Below are positions 21,089-29,366 of a stretch of 64,000 nucleotides of DNA, piece after piece. This stretch comes from Ancylobacter novellus (GTDB lineage Bacteria > Pseudomonadota > Alphaproteobacteria > Rhizobiales > Methylopilaceae). Where the stretch lies: NCBI GenBank assembly GCA_003241695.1, contig QFPN01000013.1, forward strand, positions 23,524 through 87,523, given 5' to 3'. Position numbers and translations under genes: made by a program. The notes under the pieces were generated by a model that saw only the letters and a list, made by a program, of their open reading frames with translations, had not been told where the DNA came from and did not search any database. Each line of letters opens with the position of its first letter. Position 1 is the first letter of the stretch.

Positions 21089-21399
21089 GCGAAACGATCG
21101 AAGACCTCGTCCTGCGTCTCGCGCGAGAGCGGGGCGCGGGCAAGACCATCTGCCCGACCGAGGCCGCGAAGGCGGCCGCCGAGCAGCGCGGCGAGGAGAA
21201 CTGGCAGGCGCGGCTTCCCGGCGTGAAGGCGGCGGCCGTCCGGCTCGCCAGGCGAGGCGGCGTCGCGATCTACCGCAAGGGCAAGCCGATCGATCCGGAA
21301 AGCTTCAAGGGCATTTATCGGATCGGCCTGCCGCCGGACGACGCGGCCGGCGGCCCGGCGTCCGCCGCCGACGACGAGCCGGGACCGTCGGACGAATAA
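21085..21399 (+). CDS. DUF3253 domain protein
   Basis: This 104-residue protein has the DUF3253 core: ARERGAGKTICPTEAAKAAA, then WQARLPGVKAAAVRLARRG, IYRKGKPIDPESFKGIYRIGLP. The fold is expected to be a small winged-helix-like domain. An acidic, Ala/Pro-rich tail ends the protein. No experimental function is known to me. The ATG overlaps the trmFO stop by four bases, so translation is probably coupled to trmFO, hinting at a role near tRNA modification; that is inference. Confidence 0.85.
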   Translation: MSETIEDLVLRLARERGAGKTICPTEAAKAAAEQRGEENWQARLPGVKAAAVRLARRGGVAIYRKGKPIDPESFKGIYRIGLPPDDAAGGPASAADDEPGPSDE

Positions 21400-21464
21400 G
21401 GCCGCCGTCGCCGCCCCCGAGTCGGGCCGCTTGTCGCCGGACATGCGTCCGACGAGTACATGAA

Positions 21465-21490
21465 CTCGGGGTTTAACTCGAAACCCCGAG
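21465..21490. terminator. hairpin between convergent genes
   Basis: CTCGGGGTTT pairs perfectly with AAACCCCGAG around a 6-base loop. It lies between the convergent DUF3253 and kup genes and could act in both directions, although no long T-tract follows on either strand. Confidence 0.5.
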
Positions 21491-21562
21491 CCGACCGCTC
21501 GACCTGAACCGGGGATTAACTCCGGAGCGCCGCCCGGCGTGGCCGAAGCGCCGGCCGCCCGC

Positions 21563-23539
21563 TCACACCACCATCTGGTTCCCGAGCTCGACCACGCGCC
21601 CGGCCGGAATGCGGAAATACTCCGTTACGTCAAAGGATTGCCGCACGAGGCCGATGAACAGGTGGTCCTGCCACAGCGGCATGCCGACGCTCGCCGAGGC
21701 CCGGAAGGAGCGCCGGCCGACGAAGAACGACGTCTTCATCATGTCGAACGGCAGCCCGAGCTCCCGCGCCTGCGCGAGCGCCCGCGGCAGGTTCGGATCC
21801 TCCATGAAGCCGTAACGCACCTCCAGAGTAGAGAAATCCTCGGAAATGCGGTTGAGCGCGATGCGTTCGCGGTCCTCGATCGTCGGCTGGTTGGTGGTGT
21901 GGACGGTAAGGATGACGTTGCGCTCGTGCAGCACCTTGTTGTGCTTGAGGTTGTGCAGCAACGCGGGCGGCGTGATCTCGGGAGACGAGGTCAGATACAT
22001 CGCCGTGCCCTTCACCCGCGTCGCCGAACTTGTGGACATCGACTTGGCGAACTCCTTCAGCGGAATGGCCTCGCGTCGGATGCGGCCCTCCACGAAGCGC
22101 ACGCCTCGGATCCAGGTCCACATCACCACCACGCAGATCAGGCCGAGCAGCAGCGGGATGTAGCCTCCGTCCTTGATCTTGATGAGGTTCGCGCTGAGGA
22201 AGGTGAAGTCCACGATCAGGATCGGCACCATCATCAGCAGCGCGACCGGCCAGCCGAGCTTCCAGGAGCGCGCGATGACGATGGTGGCGAGCAGGCTCGT
22301 CATGATCATCGTGCCGGTGACCGCAATGCCGTAGGCGGCGGCGAGCCGGCTCGACGTCTGGAACACGAGCACCAGCACCAGAACGCCCGCGAGCATCAGC
22401 CAGTTGACCTTGGGCATGTAGATCTGGCCGTGCTGCGTCTCCGAGGTGTGCTGCACTTCGAGATGCGGCAGCAGCCCGAGCTGCATCGCCTGCCGGGTCA
22501 GCGAATAGGCGCCCGAGATCACCGCCTGGCTCGCGACGATGGTGGCGAGGCAGGCGAGCAGCACGAAGGGCAGCCGGAACCATTCCGGCGCCATCAGGAA
22601 GAACAGGTTGTCGATCGTCTTGGGGTCCGCGGTCGCGAGCGCCGCCTGGCCGAGATAGTTGATCACCAGCGACGGCAGCACGAGGCCGAGCCAAGCGGTG
22701 CGGATCGCGCGCGGCCCGAAGTGCCCCATGTCGGCGTAAAGCGCCTCTGCGCCGGTCACCGCGAGGAACGTCGCGCCGAGCACCACGAAGCCGAGAAACT
22801 TGTGCTCGATGAGGAAAAGGATGGCGTGATAGGGGTTTAGAGACGCCATAACGCCTGGGGCGTCCATGATATGCGACGCGCCCAACGCGGCGAGCGTCAG
22901 GAACCACACCACCATCACCGGACCGAACAGGGCCGCGACCTTGCCGGTTCCGAACGACTGCGCGGCGTAGAGCGCCACGATGATCACCAGCGTCATGGGC
23001 AGCACGTACGGTTCGAAGGCCGGGCTCGCGACCTTGAGGCCTTCGGTGGCCGAGAGCACGGAGACGGCGGGCGTGATGATCGCGTCGCCGTAGAACAGCG
23101 CCGCTCCGATGACCCCCAGCGCGAGAAGCCGGGTCGAGACGCGGCCGATCGCCTCCTGCGCGAGCGCCATCAGCGACAGCGTCCCGCCCTCGCCGTGGTT
23201 GTCGGCGCGCAGCAGGATGAAGACGTATTTGTAGGTGACGACGACGATCAGCGCCCAGATCAGCAGCGACGTGATGCCGATGATCTCCTCCGCGCTCGGG
23301 GCGTGACCGAGATGGAGCAGCGACTCGCGCATAGCGTAGAGCGGGCTCGTGCCGATGTCGCCATAGACGACGCCCACGCTGCCGATCGTGAGGGTCCAGA
23401 AACCTTGGCGCTCGCCATGCGTCTCGGTTTGCGCCGCGCCGGCTCCATGCGTGCCGGACGCGCCGCGAGGACGATCGGACCGCGGAGAAGCCGCCGGCGC
23501 CGGCTCGAGGGCCGGACCCTGTTCAGAACCTTTGGTCAT
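21563..23539 (-). CDS. kup: Kup-type potassium uptake transporter
   Basis: Kup is a K+/H+ symporter of the inner membrane, often important at low pH or under osmotic stress. The 658-residue protein has a variable, Ala/Pro-rich cytoplasmic N terminus of about 50 residues. The conserved first helix follows, with LTIGSVGVVYGDIGTSPLYA, then about twelve hydrophobic segments (for example GDAIITPAVSVLSATEGLKV). A soluble C-terminal domain of about 170 residues ends the protein. Length matches the family. It stands alone, and no Ktr or Trk genes are nearby. Confidence 0.95.
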   Translation of the reverse strand: MTKGSEQGPALEPAPAASPRSDRPRGASGTHGAGAAQTETHGERQGFWTLTIGSVGVVYGDIGTSPLYAMRESLLHLGHAPSAEEIIGITSLLIWALIVVVTYKYVFILLRADNHGEGGTLSLMALAQEAIGRVSTRLLALGVIGAALFYGDAIITPAVSVLSATEGLKVASPAFEPYVLPMTLVIIVALYAAQSFGTGKVAALFGPVMVVWFLTLAALGASHIMDAPGVMASLNPYHAILFLIEHKFLGFVVLGATFLAVTGAEALYADMGHFGPRAIRTAWLGLVLPSLVINYLGQAALATADPKTIDNLFFLMAPEWFRLPFVLLACLATIVASQAVISGAYSLTRQAMQLGLLPHLEVQHTSETQHGQIYMPKVNWLMLAGVLVLVLVFQTSSRLAAAYGIAVTGTMIMTSLLATIVIARSWKLGWPVALLMMVPILIVDFTFLSANLIKIKDGGYIPLLLGLICVVVMWTWIRGVRFVEGRIRREAIPLKEFAKSMSTSSATRVKGTAMYLTSSPEITPPALLHNLKHNKVLHERNVILTVHTTNQPTIEDRERIALNRISEDFSTLEVRYGFMEDPNLPRALAQARELGLPFDMMKTSFFVGRRSFRASASVGMPLWQDHLFIGLVRQSFDVTEYFRIPAGRVVELGNQMVV

Positions 23540-23617
23540 GAAGAGCCTTGCACGGCGTCGCCGGAAACGGGAGGTGGCGCGCCGGTTTCCACGGCGCAGT
23601 AGGTCATCTGTGGCCGA

Positions 23618-24409
23618 TCACGGCCGCGGCAACAGCTCGACGACATAACCGAGCATCCAGTAGCTCACAAGGCCGACCCATTCCCGCGCCGCGACGTCGG
23701 TTCGCCGCAGACCGGCGGAGACAGCGCCGAAGCCGCGCGTCCAGTCCTGAGGGCCTCGCGTGCGGTAATCCACCGGCCAGGCCTCCACGTCGAAGCCCGC
23801 CGCCCGAAAGCAGCCGACGGCGCGCGGCATGTGATAGGCGGAGGTGACGAGCAGCCAGCGCTGGCCTTCCTCCGGCGTGACGAGATCCCGCGTGAAGCGC
23901 GCGTTCTCCACCGTGTTGCGCGAGCGTCCTTCGAACACCATCCGCTCGGCCGGAATTCCGAAACTTTCGAACACGCGCGCGGCAAGGTCGGCTTCGGTCG
24001 CCCCGTCAAAAATCAGGTTCCCGGAGCCGCCCGAAAACACGATCCGCGCGTCGGGCCAGCGGCGAGCGAGGATCGCGATTTCCGTCAGGCGCTCCGCCGC
24101 TTCGGTCAGCGCGACGTCCCGGCGCGCGCCGGCCACCACGGTGTCGAAGGAACCTCCGAGCACCACGATCCCGTCAGGGGCGGCGCCGTTCTCCGCGCGC
24201 GGAAAACGCTCCTCCAGCGGAATGAGCAGCAGATTGGCGAAGGGCGAGAGGCCGAAAACTGCGATCCCGGCGATCGACACCGCCATCAGCGCTGCGCCCG
24301 CCCCCCGCGCTCCGAAGGCGGCGAGGAGAGCGCCCGCGATACCGAACAGGACGAGCGCGTTGGACGGCGCCGCGACGAAGCCCAGAACCTTGGATAAGGT
24401 GAAGAACAT
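23618..24409 (-). CDS. YdcF/SanA-like protein (DUF218) with N-terminal membrane anchor
   Basis: The 263-residue protein begins with two hydrophobic helices (residues 4-25 and 28-55). A DUF218 domain follows, with the typical starting strand IVVLGGSFDT, RIVFSGGSGNLIFDG, GRSRNTVENARFT and LLVTSAYHMPRAVGCF. Related proteins (ElyC, SanA, YdcF) act in envelope integrity or bind nucleotides; catalytic activity is unproven. A last hydrophobic segment (VGLVSYWMLGYVVELLP) ends it. It lies 78 bases downstream of the kup start on the same strand, so it could share a transcript with kup. Confidence 0.88.
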   Translation of the reverse strand: MFFTLSKVLGFVAAPSNALVLFGIAGALLAAFGARGAGAALMAVSIAGIAVFGLSPFANLLLIPLEERFPRAENGAAPDGIVVLGGSFDTVVAGARRDVALTEAAERLTEIAILARRWPDARIVFSGGSGNLIFDGATEADLAARVFESFGIPAERMVFEGRSRNTVENARFTRDLVTPEEGQRWLLVTSAYHMPRAVGCFRAAGFDVEAWPVDYRTRGPQDWTRGFGAVSAGLRRTDVAAREWVGLVSYWMLGYVVELLPRP

Positions 24410-24538
24410 CGCCCGACTCCCGCGTCATGAATTGTAGAGCGCGGCGGCGGCGTGAGAAACGCCATGGCGACGCGACGTTTTGTTCACACGGGCCTCGCTA
24501 GACTGTCGATCGATCGCCGCTGCAAGGACGTCTCCCGC

Positions 24539-25663
24539 GTGATCCCGACGCTCGCCGAATGCCTTGCCCGTCCGCGCAACGATCTCGCGGCCGTGCGCAT
24601 TCTCGCGGCGACCGCCGTGCTGCACGCCCACGCTTGGATGACGGCCGTGCCGGGGTTGAGGACGGAAGACTTTCTCCACGTCTTCGCCTTCACCTTCGAT
24701 TTCCACGGCGTTCACGCCTTCTTCATCCTGTCCGGCATGCTGCTGACCCGCAGCCTAATCGACCGACCGGACGGGCTGCGCTTCGTGGTCGCGCGGCTGA
24801 CGCGCTACGTGCCGGCCATCTTCGTCGCGGCGCTCGTCGCAGCGCTGGCGATCGGTCCACTCGTGACCCAGATCGCCCCGTCGGCCTATTTTACCGGCGC
24901 TCTGGCGACCTTCGTCTTCAAGATCACGACGCTCGCCGACGTCAACGCCTCGCTTCCCGGCGTGTTCGAGCGCAACCCGACGCCGCGCATCCTCTTCATT
25001 CCGCTCTGGACCATTCACTACGAACTGGTCTTCGCCTTCGCGCTCGCGATCCTCGGAGCGCTCGGCCTTCTGAGGATAAAACCGCTTGTGCTGGTCGGCC
25101 TCGGCGCGACCCTCGCCGGCGCCGTCGTGTGGTTCTGGAACGGCGAGGAGCATCTGCGCCTCGGCACGCCGCACCATCTCGTCCGGTTCTGCACGACGTT
25201 CGGCATCGGCGTGGCGATGGGCGTCTTCGCCGATCGCATCACGGTGTCGAACCGCATGATGCTGCTGGTCGCAGCCATCGCCGCGCCGCTCGCCTTCACG
25301 CATTTCGCGGCGGTCGCCGGCATGGCGCTGATCGCCTACGCGATTGTCTGGATCGGGTTCTGCTCGCCGCCCCTCGCCGGCGCGCTCGCGAAGCTCGGCG
25401 TGTGGTCTTACGGGTTTTACGTCTGGGGCTACCTGATCGAACAGACGATCGCCTACGCGATCCCCGGAGCGTCCGCCTGGGCGATTTTCGCCCTCTCCTT
25501 CCCGCTCGCTCTCGCGGTCGGCTGGGCGTCGTGGACCTTCGTAGAGAGACCGTCGATCGCCTGGACGAGCGCGATCGCCGCATCAATCCGTCGCCTGATC
25601 CGCAGAGGCCGCGCTCCATCATCGAGCGATGCCGGCCACGGCGCGACGATCGCCGGCGACTGA
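24539..25663 (+). CDS. acyltransferase 3 family membrane protein
   Basis: This multi-helix membrane protein belongs to the OafA/YrhL/NodX acyltransferase family, which O-acetylates sugars, lipids or polysaccharides. Family hallmarks are RILAATAVLHAHAW in helix 1 (with the catalytic His), and FHGVHAFFILSGMLL followed by the arginines of VARLTRYVP. About ten helices follow, then WTFVERPS, the conserved end. I prefer the GTG at 24539 (374 residues), which has AAGGA about ten bases upstream and places helix 1 where relatives have it. Starts at 24452 or 24464 would add an odd Arg-rich leader. The target sugar is unknown. Confidence 0.88.
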   Translation: MIPTLAECLARPRNDLAAVRILAATAVLHAHAWMTAVPGLRTEDFLHVFAFTFDFHGVHAFFILSGMLLTRSLIDRPDGLRFVVARLTRYVPAIFVAALVAALAIGPLVTQIAPSAYFTGALATFVFKITTLADVNASLPGVFERNPTPRILFIPLWTIHYELVFAFALAILGALGLLRIKPLVLVGLGATLAGAVVWFWNGEEHLRLGTPHHLVRFCTTFGIGVAMGVFADRITVSNRMMLLVAAIAAPLAFTHFAAVAGMALIAYAIVWIGFCSPPLAGALAKLGVWSYGFYVWGYLIEQTIAYAIPGASAWAIFALSFPLALAVGWASWTFVERPSIAWTSAIAASIRRLIRRGRAPSSSDAGHGATIAGD

Positions 25664-25687
25664 GACGTCAGCCGCCGGCGGACGCCG

Positions 25688-25864
25688 TCAGTCCTCGGAA
25701 GACTCGGCGCTCTTCTTTTTGTCTTTGCCGACAGGCAGACCGGCCGCCTTGCGGGACTTCCTGCGCGCGCCGCGCAACTTTTTCTTGATGGCTGCGATCT
25801 CTTCTTCGAGAACCGCGATCTTCGCGGCCATCTCGTCAACTCGGCTTTCGATCAGGTCGGACAC
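25688..25864 (-). CDS. 58-residue basic coiled-coil protein
   Basis: A short gene starts at the GTG at 25864, eight bases after a perfect AAGGAG. Residues 1-30 form a heptad-patterned helix (ESRVDEMAAKIAVLEEEIAA). A Lys/Arg-rich stretch (KKKLRGARRKSRKAA) and a charged tail ending SAESSED follow. Similar short coiled-coil proteins with KKLRGARRK-type tails occur in Hyphomicrobiales, with no known function; binding to RNA, DNA or the ribosome is possible from the charge pattern. It converges on the acyltransferase gene. Confidence 0.65.
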   Translation of the reverse strand: MSDLIESRVDEMAAKIAVLEEEIAAIKKKLRGARRKSRKAAGLPVGKDKKKSAESSED

Positions 25865-26031
25865 CGGACAGCTCCTTGAAGGTCGAAAAAGTCCGCCGGG
25901 ACACGACCACGGCTGGCAGCGTTCGACAAGTCACGTCGGGTTGGAACCTTGGCTCCCCACGCCGCAAATCGTGCGGCCCCTTGCCGCGCGTCGCGAGCCG
26001 AACCGAGGGATCGGAGCGGCCGAATCCGGAT

Positions 26032-26853
26032 CTAGAATCCGGTCGCCGCGAGCCTCCGCCAGCTTTCGACCGAGCCCATATAGACGTTCTGGTCGACATT
26101 GCCGACGACGCCAGGGTTTCGCCCCGTGGCCGTATGCTGCCAGATCGAGAAGCTGGTCGTCTGATCATATTTCAGGCTTGGATGCCCCGCCACGCTTCGC
26201 AGCCAGAAATGATGAGACGGAAACGCGCCGACCAGACGGTCGCGGTGGAAATCGACGCTCGAATAGATGATCGGCCGCTTGCCGTAATGCTTCTCGACCA
26301 TGCGCAGGAACACGCCCATCTCGCGCTGGACCTCGGCGACGTCGGGACGACGTTTGCAGCTCGGCGAGAGGTGGTTCCATTCCATGTCGAGAACCGGAGG
26401 CAGCGCCTGCGGGTCGATCGGCACGTTGCGGATGAACCAGCGCGCCTGCTCCGCGCCCGTACGGCAGAAATAGTAGAAGTGATAGGCGCCTCGCGGCACG
26501 CCCGCGGCGCGCGCGTTCGCCCAGTTCTCCGCGAAACGATCGTCGACCCGGTCGCCGCCCTCGGTCGCCTTGATGAAGGCGAAGGAGACGCCGGAACCAC
26601 GCACCGCCGCCCAGTCGACGGTTCCTTGAAACTTCGAAACGTCGATGCCCTTGATCGGATGGTCGTCGGGCGTAGTGACGACGCCGGTCGCGAGCGAAGC
26701 GGCGCCGACGGTCGGAATCTCGGTGGTGAGCGCGGTGCGCTGGATCTCGACGTCGCCCGCGACCGACGAGCAGGCCCCAAGCGCCAACGCCGCGGCGGCG
26801 GCGGCCAATCGAAAGATGGCCCGCGACGGCGGGACCACGTTCCAGCTTCGCAT
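26032..26853 (-). CDS. GH25 lysozyme, predicted lipoprotein
   Basis: This is a 273-residue glycoside hydrolase family 25 muramidase, which cleaves peptidoglycan between MurNAc and GlcNAc. The ATG at 26853 follows GGGGGAA and opens a lipoprotein signal ending in the lipobox ALGAC. The TIM barrel starts at GIDVSKFQGTVDWAAV (catalytic-site Asp), then FAFIKATEGGDRVDD, RGAYHFYYFC and LPPVLDMEWNH, which carries the catalytic acidic residues. Membrane anchoring points to the bacterium's own wall remodelling. A 55-residue membrane protein gene lies 64 bases upstream. Confidence 0.92.
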   Translation of the reverse strand: MRSWNVVPPSRAIFRLAAAAAALALGACSSVAGDVEIQRTALTTEIPTVGAASLATGVVTTPDDHPIKGIDVSKFQGTVDWAAVRGSGVSFAFIKATEGGDRVDDRFAENWANARAAGVPRGAYHFYYFCRTGAEQARWFIRNVPIDPQALPPVLDMEWNHLSPSCKRRPDVAEVQREMGVFLRMVEKHYGKRPIIYSSVDFHRDRLVGAFPSHHFWLRSVAGHPSLKYDQTTSFSIWQHTATGRNPGVVGNVDQNVYMGSVESWRRLAATGF

Positions 26854-26917
26854 GTTTCCCCCGACGCTTCGGAAGGCCGGCAAATCGGACTGACGCCGCA
26901 AGCCTAGCAGAATCCGG

Positions 26918-27085
26918 TCACGGGCGCGCGAACAATGACGACGCGACGCGATGGTGGACCTCGGCGGCGGCGACGACGTCGCGCCGGTCGGGGCCGTCCT
27001 GCGTCGCGACGACGGCGAGCAGCGCAGCGAACAGACCGGCGAAAACCAGACAGCCGCCGAGGCGCGCGATCATGGGATCGATCAT
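26918..27085 (-). CDS. possible 55-residue single-span membrane protein
   Basis: The ATG at 27085 opens a frame with one clear hydrophobic segment at residues 8-27 (RLGGCLVFAGLFAALLAVVA). A polar tail rich in Asp, Arg and Val ends LFARP. A weak GAGAG lies upstream of the start. It is oriented with the GH25 lysozyme gene and ends 64 bases before it, so the two may be co-transcribed. I recognise no family. Codon use (third position mostly G or C) fits a real gene, but the shortness keeps confidence low. Confidence 0.42.
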   Translation of the reverse strand: MIDPMIARLGGCLVFAGLFAALLAVVATQDGPDRRDVVAAAEVHHRVASSLFARP

Positions 27086-27170
27086 CTGAAGAGCTCTCGT
27101 GACGTTTCGATCCGTGCGACGCTACCCCTCGAAAAGCGACCAAAGCGTTAACCGCTCGCTCACCATGATT

Positions 27171-28586
27171 TCAGCGCCCGACGCCGAACCACCAGGTCGC
27201 CAGGCCGAGGAAGGAGAAGAAGCCGACCGTGTCGGTGACCGTGGTGAGGAACACGCCGGAGGCTACGGCCGGGTCGGCCTTGAGCTTCTCCAGCCCGAGC
27301 GGGATCAGGATGCCGAACAGGCCCGCGCAGACGAGATTGGTCACCATCGCGCAGCCGATGATGACGCCGAGCTGGTGGTTCTGGAACCAGAAACCCGCAG
27401 CGATCGCCACCAGGGCTGCAAGCACCACGCCGTTGGCGAGCCCGACGAGCGTTTCGCGCCGGATCAGGCGGCGGGCGTTGTGCCCGCCGATCTCGCGGGT
27501 CGCGAGCGCGCGCACGGCCACCGTCATCGCCTGCGTGCCGGCGTTGCCCCCCATCGAGGCGACAATCGGCATCAGCACCGCGAGTGCGACCATGTGCTCG
27601 ATCGTGTTCTCGAACAGCCCGATGACGCTCGCCGACAGGATCGCCGTAACGAGGTTGATGAGCAGCCAAGGGATGCGGCTCCGCGCGGTGTAGAGCACGG
27701 GGTCCGAGATCTCCTCGTCGCCCGTGACGCCGCCGAGCGCGCGCAGATCCTCGTCGGCCTCCTCCTCGATGACGTCGACGATGTCGTCGACCGTCAGAAC
27801 GCCCACGAGGCGGCCGGCGTCGTCGACGACGGCGGCCGAGACGAGGTTGTATCGCTCGAAGGTTCGAGCGGCGTCCTCCTGGTCCTCGGTCGCCTTGATG
27901 GTGCGGGGATCGTCCTCGAGAATCTCGGAGAGATGCTTCGAGCGCCGCGCCCTGAGCAGCCGGTCGAGCGGCACGGAGCCGACCAGCTTGTAGGTCGGGT
28001 CGACGACGAAGATCTCGTAGAACGTGTCCGGCAGGTTCTCGGCGTCGGCCACATGGTCGATGGTCTGGCCGACGGTCCAGAACTCCGGCGCGGCCACAAA
28101 TTCCGTCTGCATCCGGCGGCCGGCCGAATCCTCCGGATAATCGAGGCTGCGCGTGAGCGCGACGCGTTCCTGCGCGGGAATCCGTTCGAGAATCCGGGCG
28201 CGTTCCGCCTCGTCGAGATCCTCGAGAATGTACACCGCGTCGTCGGATTCGAGCTCGCGCACGCCCTCGGCGACGGTTTCGGGCGGGAGCTCCTCGAGAA
28301 GCTTCACGCGGACCGTCTCGTCGAGCTCGGTGAGAGCCGCGAAGTCGAAGTCTTTGCCGAGCAGTTCGACCAGCTTCGGCCGGTCGTCGGGCTCGAGCGC
28401 CTCGATCAGGTCGCCGACGTCGGATTCATGGAGGTCGCCGACGATCTCGCAGACCCGCTCCGCGTCGTTCGCGCCGATCGCGGCCGCGACGTTGTCGACG
28501 AAGGCCTGGACCAGGCGGCCGTCCTCGTCGCGGATCTCGGCGTCTTCGGCGACGGAGGCGTCGCGCGAGTCGGGGGCGGCGGTCAT
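27171..28586 (-). CDS. mgtE: MgtE magnesium transporter
   Basis: MgtE is a homodimeric Mg2+ channel gated by cytosolic Mg2+. The 471-residue protein has an N-terminal acidic superhelical domain (about 20-150, with repeated DAxxxLExL-like units such as SDDAVYILEDLDEAERA). A CBS pair follows (about 155-280, including VSAAVVDDAGRLVGVLTVDDIVDVI). Five helices end it, with the pore motif SMGGNAGTQAMTV. The ATG at 28586 replaces a longer open frame that would read through the tRNA-Leu terminator. Length matches the family. Confidence 0.95.
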   Translation of the reverse strand: MTAAPDSRDASVAEDAEIRDEDGRLVQAFVDNVAAAIGANDAERVCEIVGDLHESDVGDLIEALEPDDRPKLVELLGKDFDFAALTELDETVRVKLLEELPPETVAEGVRELESDDAVYILEDLDEAERARILERIPAQERVALTRSLDYPEDSAGRRMQTEFVAAPEFWTVGQTIDHVADAENLPDTFYEIFVVDPTYKLVGSVPLDRLLRARRSKHLSEILEDDPRTIKATEDQEDAARTFERYNLVSAAVVDDAGRLVGVLTVDDIVDVIEEEADEDLRALGGVTGDEEISDPVLYTARSRIPWLLINLVTAILSASVIGLFENTIEHMVALAVLMPIVASMGGNAGTQAMTVAVRALATREIGGHNARRLIRRETLVGLANGVVLAALVAIAAGFWFQNHQLGVIIGCAMVTNLVCAGLFGILIPLGLEKLKADPAVASGVFLTTVTDTVGFFSFLGLATWWFGVGR

Positions 28587-28680
28587 GGCGGCCTCAGCGA
28601 AACTGGACTGTCGGGAGCGCGTCTGGGGTGTAGGGAGCTTGGATGGTCCCGGCAACAGTCGCCGCCGTCGCGGAGGCCGC

Positions 28681-28720
28681 AAAAAGCAAAACCCCCGGGA
28701 CTTGCGTCGCCGGGGGTTTC
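28681..28720 (-). terminator. intrinsic terminator of tRNA-Leu
   Basis: On the minus strand AAACCCCCGG pairs with CCGGGGGTTT (arms 28719-28710 and 28698-28689), followed by TGCTTTTTG. It lies 35 bases after the tRNA 3' end and isolates mgtE from the tRNA transcript. Confidence 0.88.
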
Positions 28721-28753
28721 GATCGTCCGACGGCCGAGGGCGCCGTCTATCTA

Positions 28754-28838
28754 TGGTGCGGTCGAGAAGACTCGAACTTCCACGGGTTGCCCCACAGCGA
28801 CCTCAACGCTGCGCGTCTACCAGTTCCGCCACGACCGC
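28754..28838 (-). tRNA. tRNA-Leu (anticodon GAG)
   Basis: This 85-nt tRNA folds completely. The acceptor stem is GCGGTCG/CGACCGC, and CCA is encoded at the 3' end. The D-arm contains CTGGTAGACGC. The anticodon stem CAGCG/CGCTG encloses loop TTGAGGT, so the anticodon is GAG and reads CUC/CUU. The long variable arm of class II tRNAs (TGGGGCAACCCGTG) and a T-arm with GTTCGAGTC are present. Promoter and terminator flank it, so it is a single-gene unit. Confidence 0.96.
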
Positions 28839-28848
28839 GGCGGCGGTG

Positions 28849-28877
28849 CTGATAACAGGTCGTTTCCGGGACCACAA
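28849..28877 (-). promoter_or_regulatory. probable promoter of tRNA-Leu
   Basis: On the minus strand TTGTGG (28877-28872), a 17-bp spacer and TATCAG (28854-28849) lie 10 bases before the tRNA 5' end, which is the expected geometry for a tRNA promoter. Confidence 0.5.
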
Positions 28878-29019
28878 GCGCGAACCGCGCGTCGCGCGGC
28901 GTCATTTCCGGACGGGCCGGGCGCATCCCGGCGATCTCAAGGAATTCCAGGCTTTCGGGAGGTCGCTTTGCGGTAGCCGAAACCGTTGCGAACCGCGGAC
29001 GCAGGGATGCTTCGTCCGC

Positions 29020-29295
29020 TCAGGTGGCTTCAAGCGGCTCCGCCTCGCGCGTCGTCCGGCCTTTTTCCTCCTTGAGAATCAAGGAAGTGATCTCGATCCC
29101 GATTCGATCGCCGTTGACGAAGACCGAGCCGCGGGCGATCGGATGATTGTTGGCGAGCAGGGTGACGGCGTCGTTCTCGGTCGCGCCGAGTTCAATGACG
29201 GCGCCGCGACCCATCCGCAGGAGTTGGTGGATCGGCATGCTGGTCGATCCGAGCACCACTGAAAGCTCGAGGTTGACCTTGTCGATCCGCGGCAC
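29020..29295 (-). CDS. fliN: FliN-like flagellar switch protein (SpoA domain), orphan
   Basis: The 91-residue protein is a single SpoA domain. It has VNLELSVVLGSTSMPIHQLLRMG, GAVIELGATENDAVTLLANN and IARGSVFVNGDRIGIEITSLI, matching the C-terminal domain of FliN, which forms the bottom of the flagellar C-ring and binds FliH or CheC-type phosphatases. The GTG at 29295 has GGGAGA six bases upstream; the ATG at 29319 in the same frame has none. No flagellar gene is near. It may be a second or relocated fliN copy, or a SpoA protein with another role. Confidence 0.8.
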   Translation of the reverse strand: MPRIDKVNLELSVVLGSTSMPIHQLLRMGRGAVIELGATENDAVTLLANNHPIARGSVFVNGDRIGIEITSLILKEEKGRTTREAEPLEAT

Positions 29296-29366
29296 GAAAC
29301 GTCTCCCGTAGCGCTTCACAACGCGCGCCGCCGATGCGGTCAGAAGATCACGCGCATGGTTAATCC

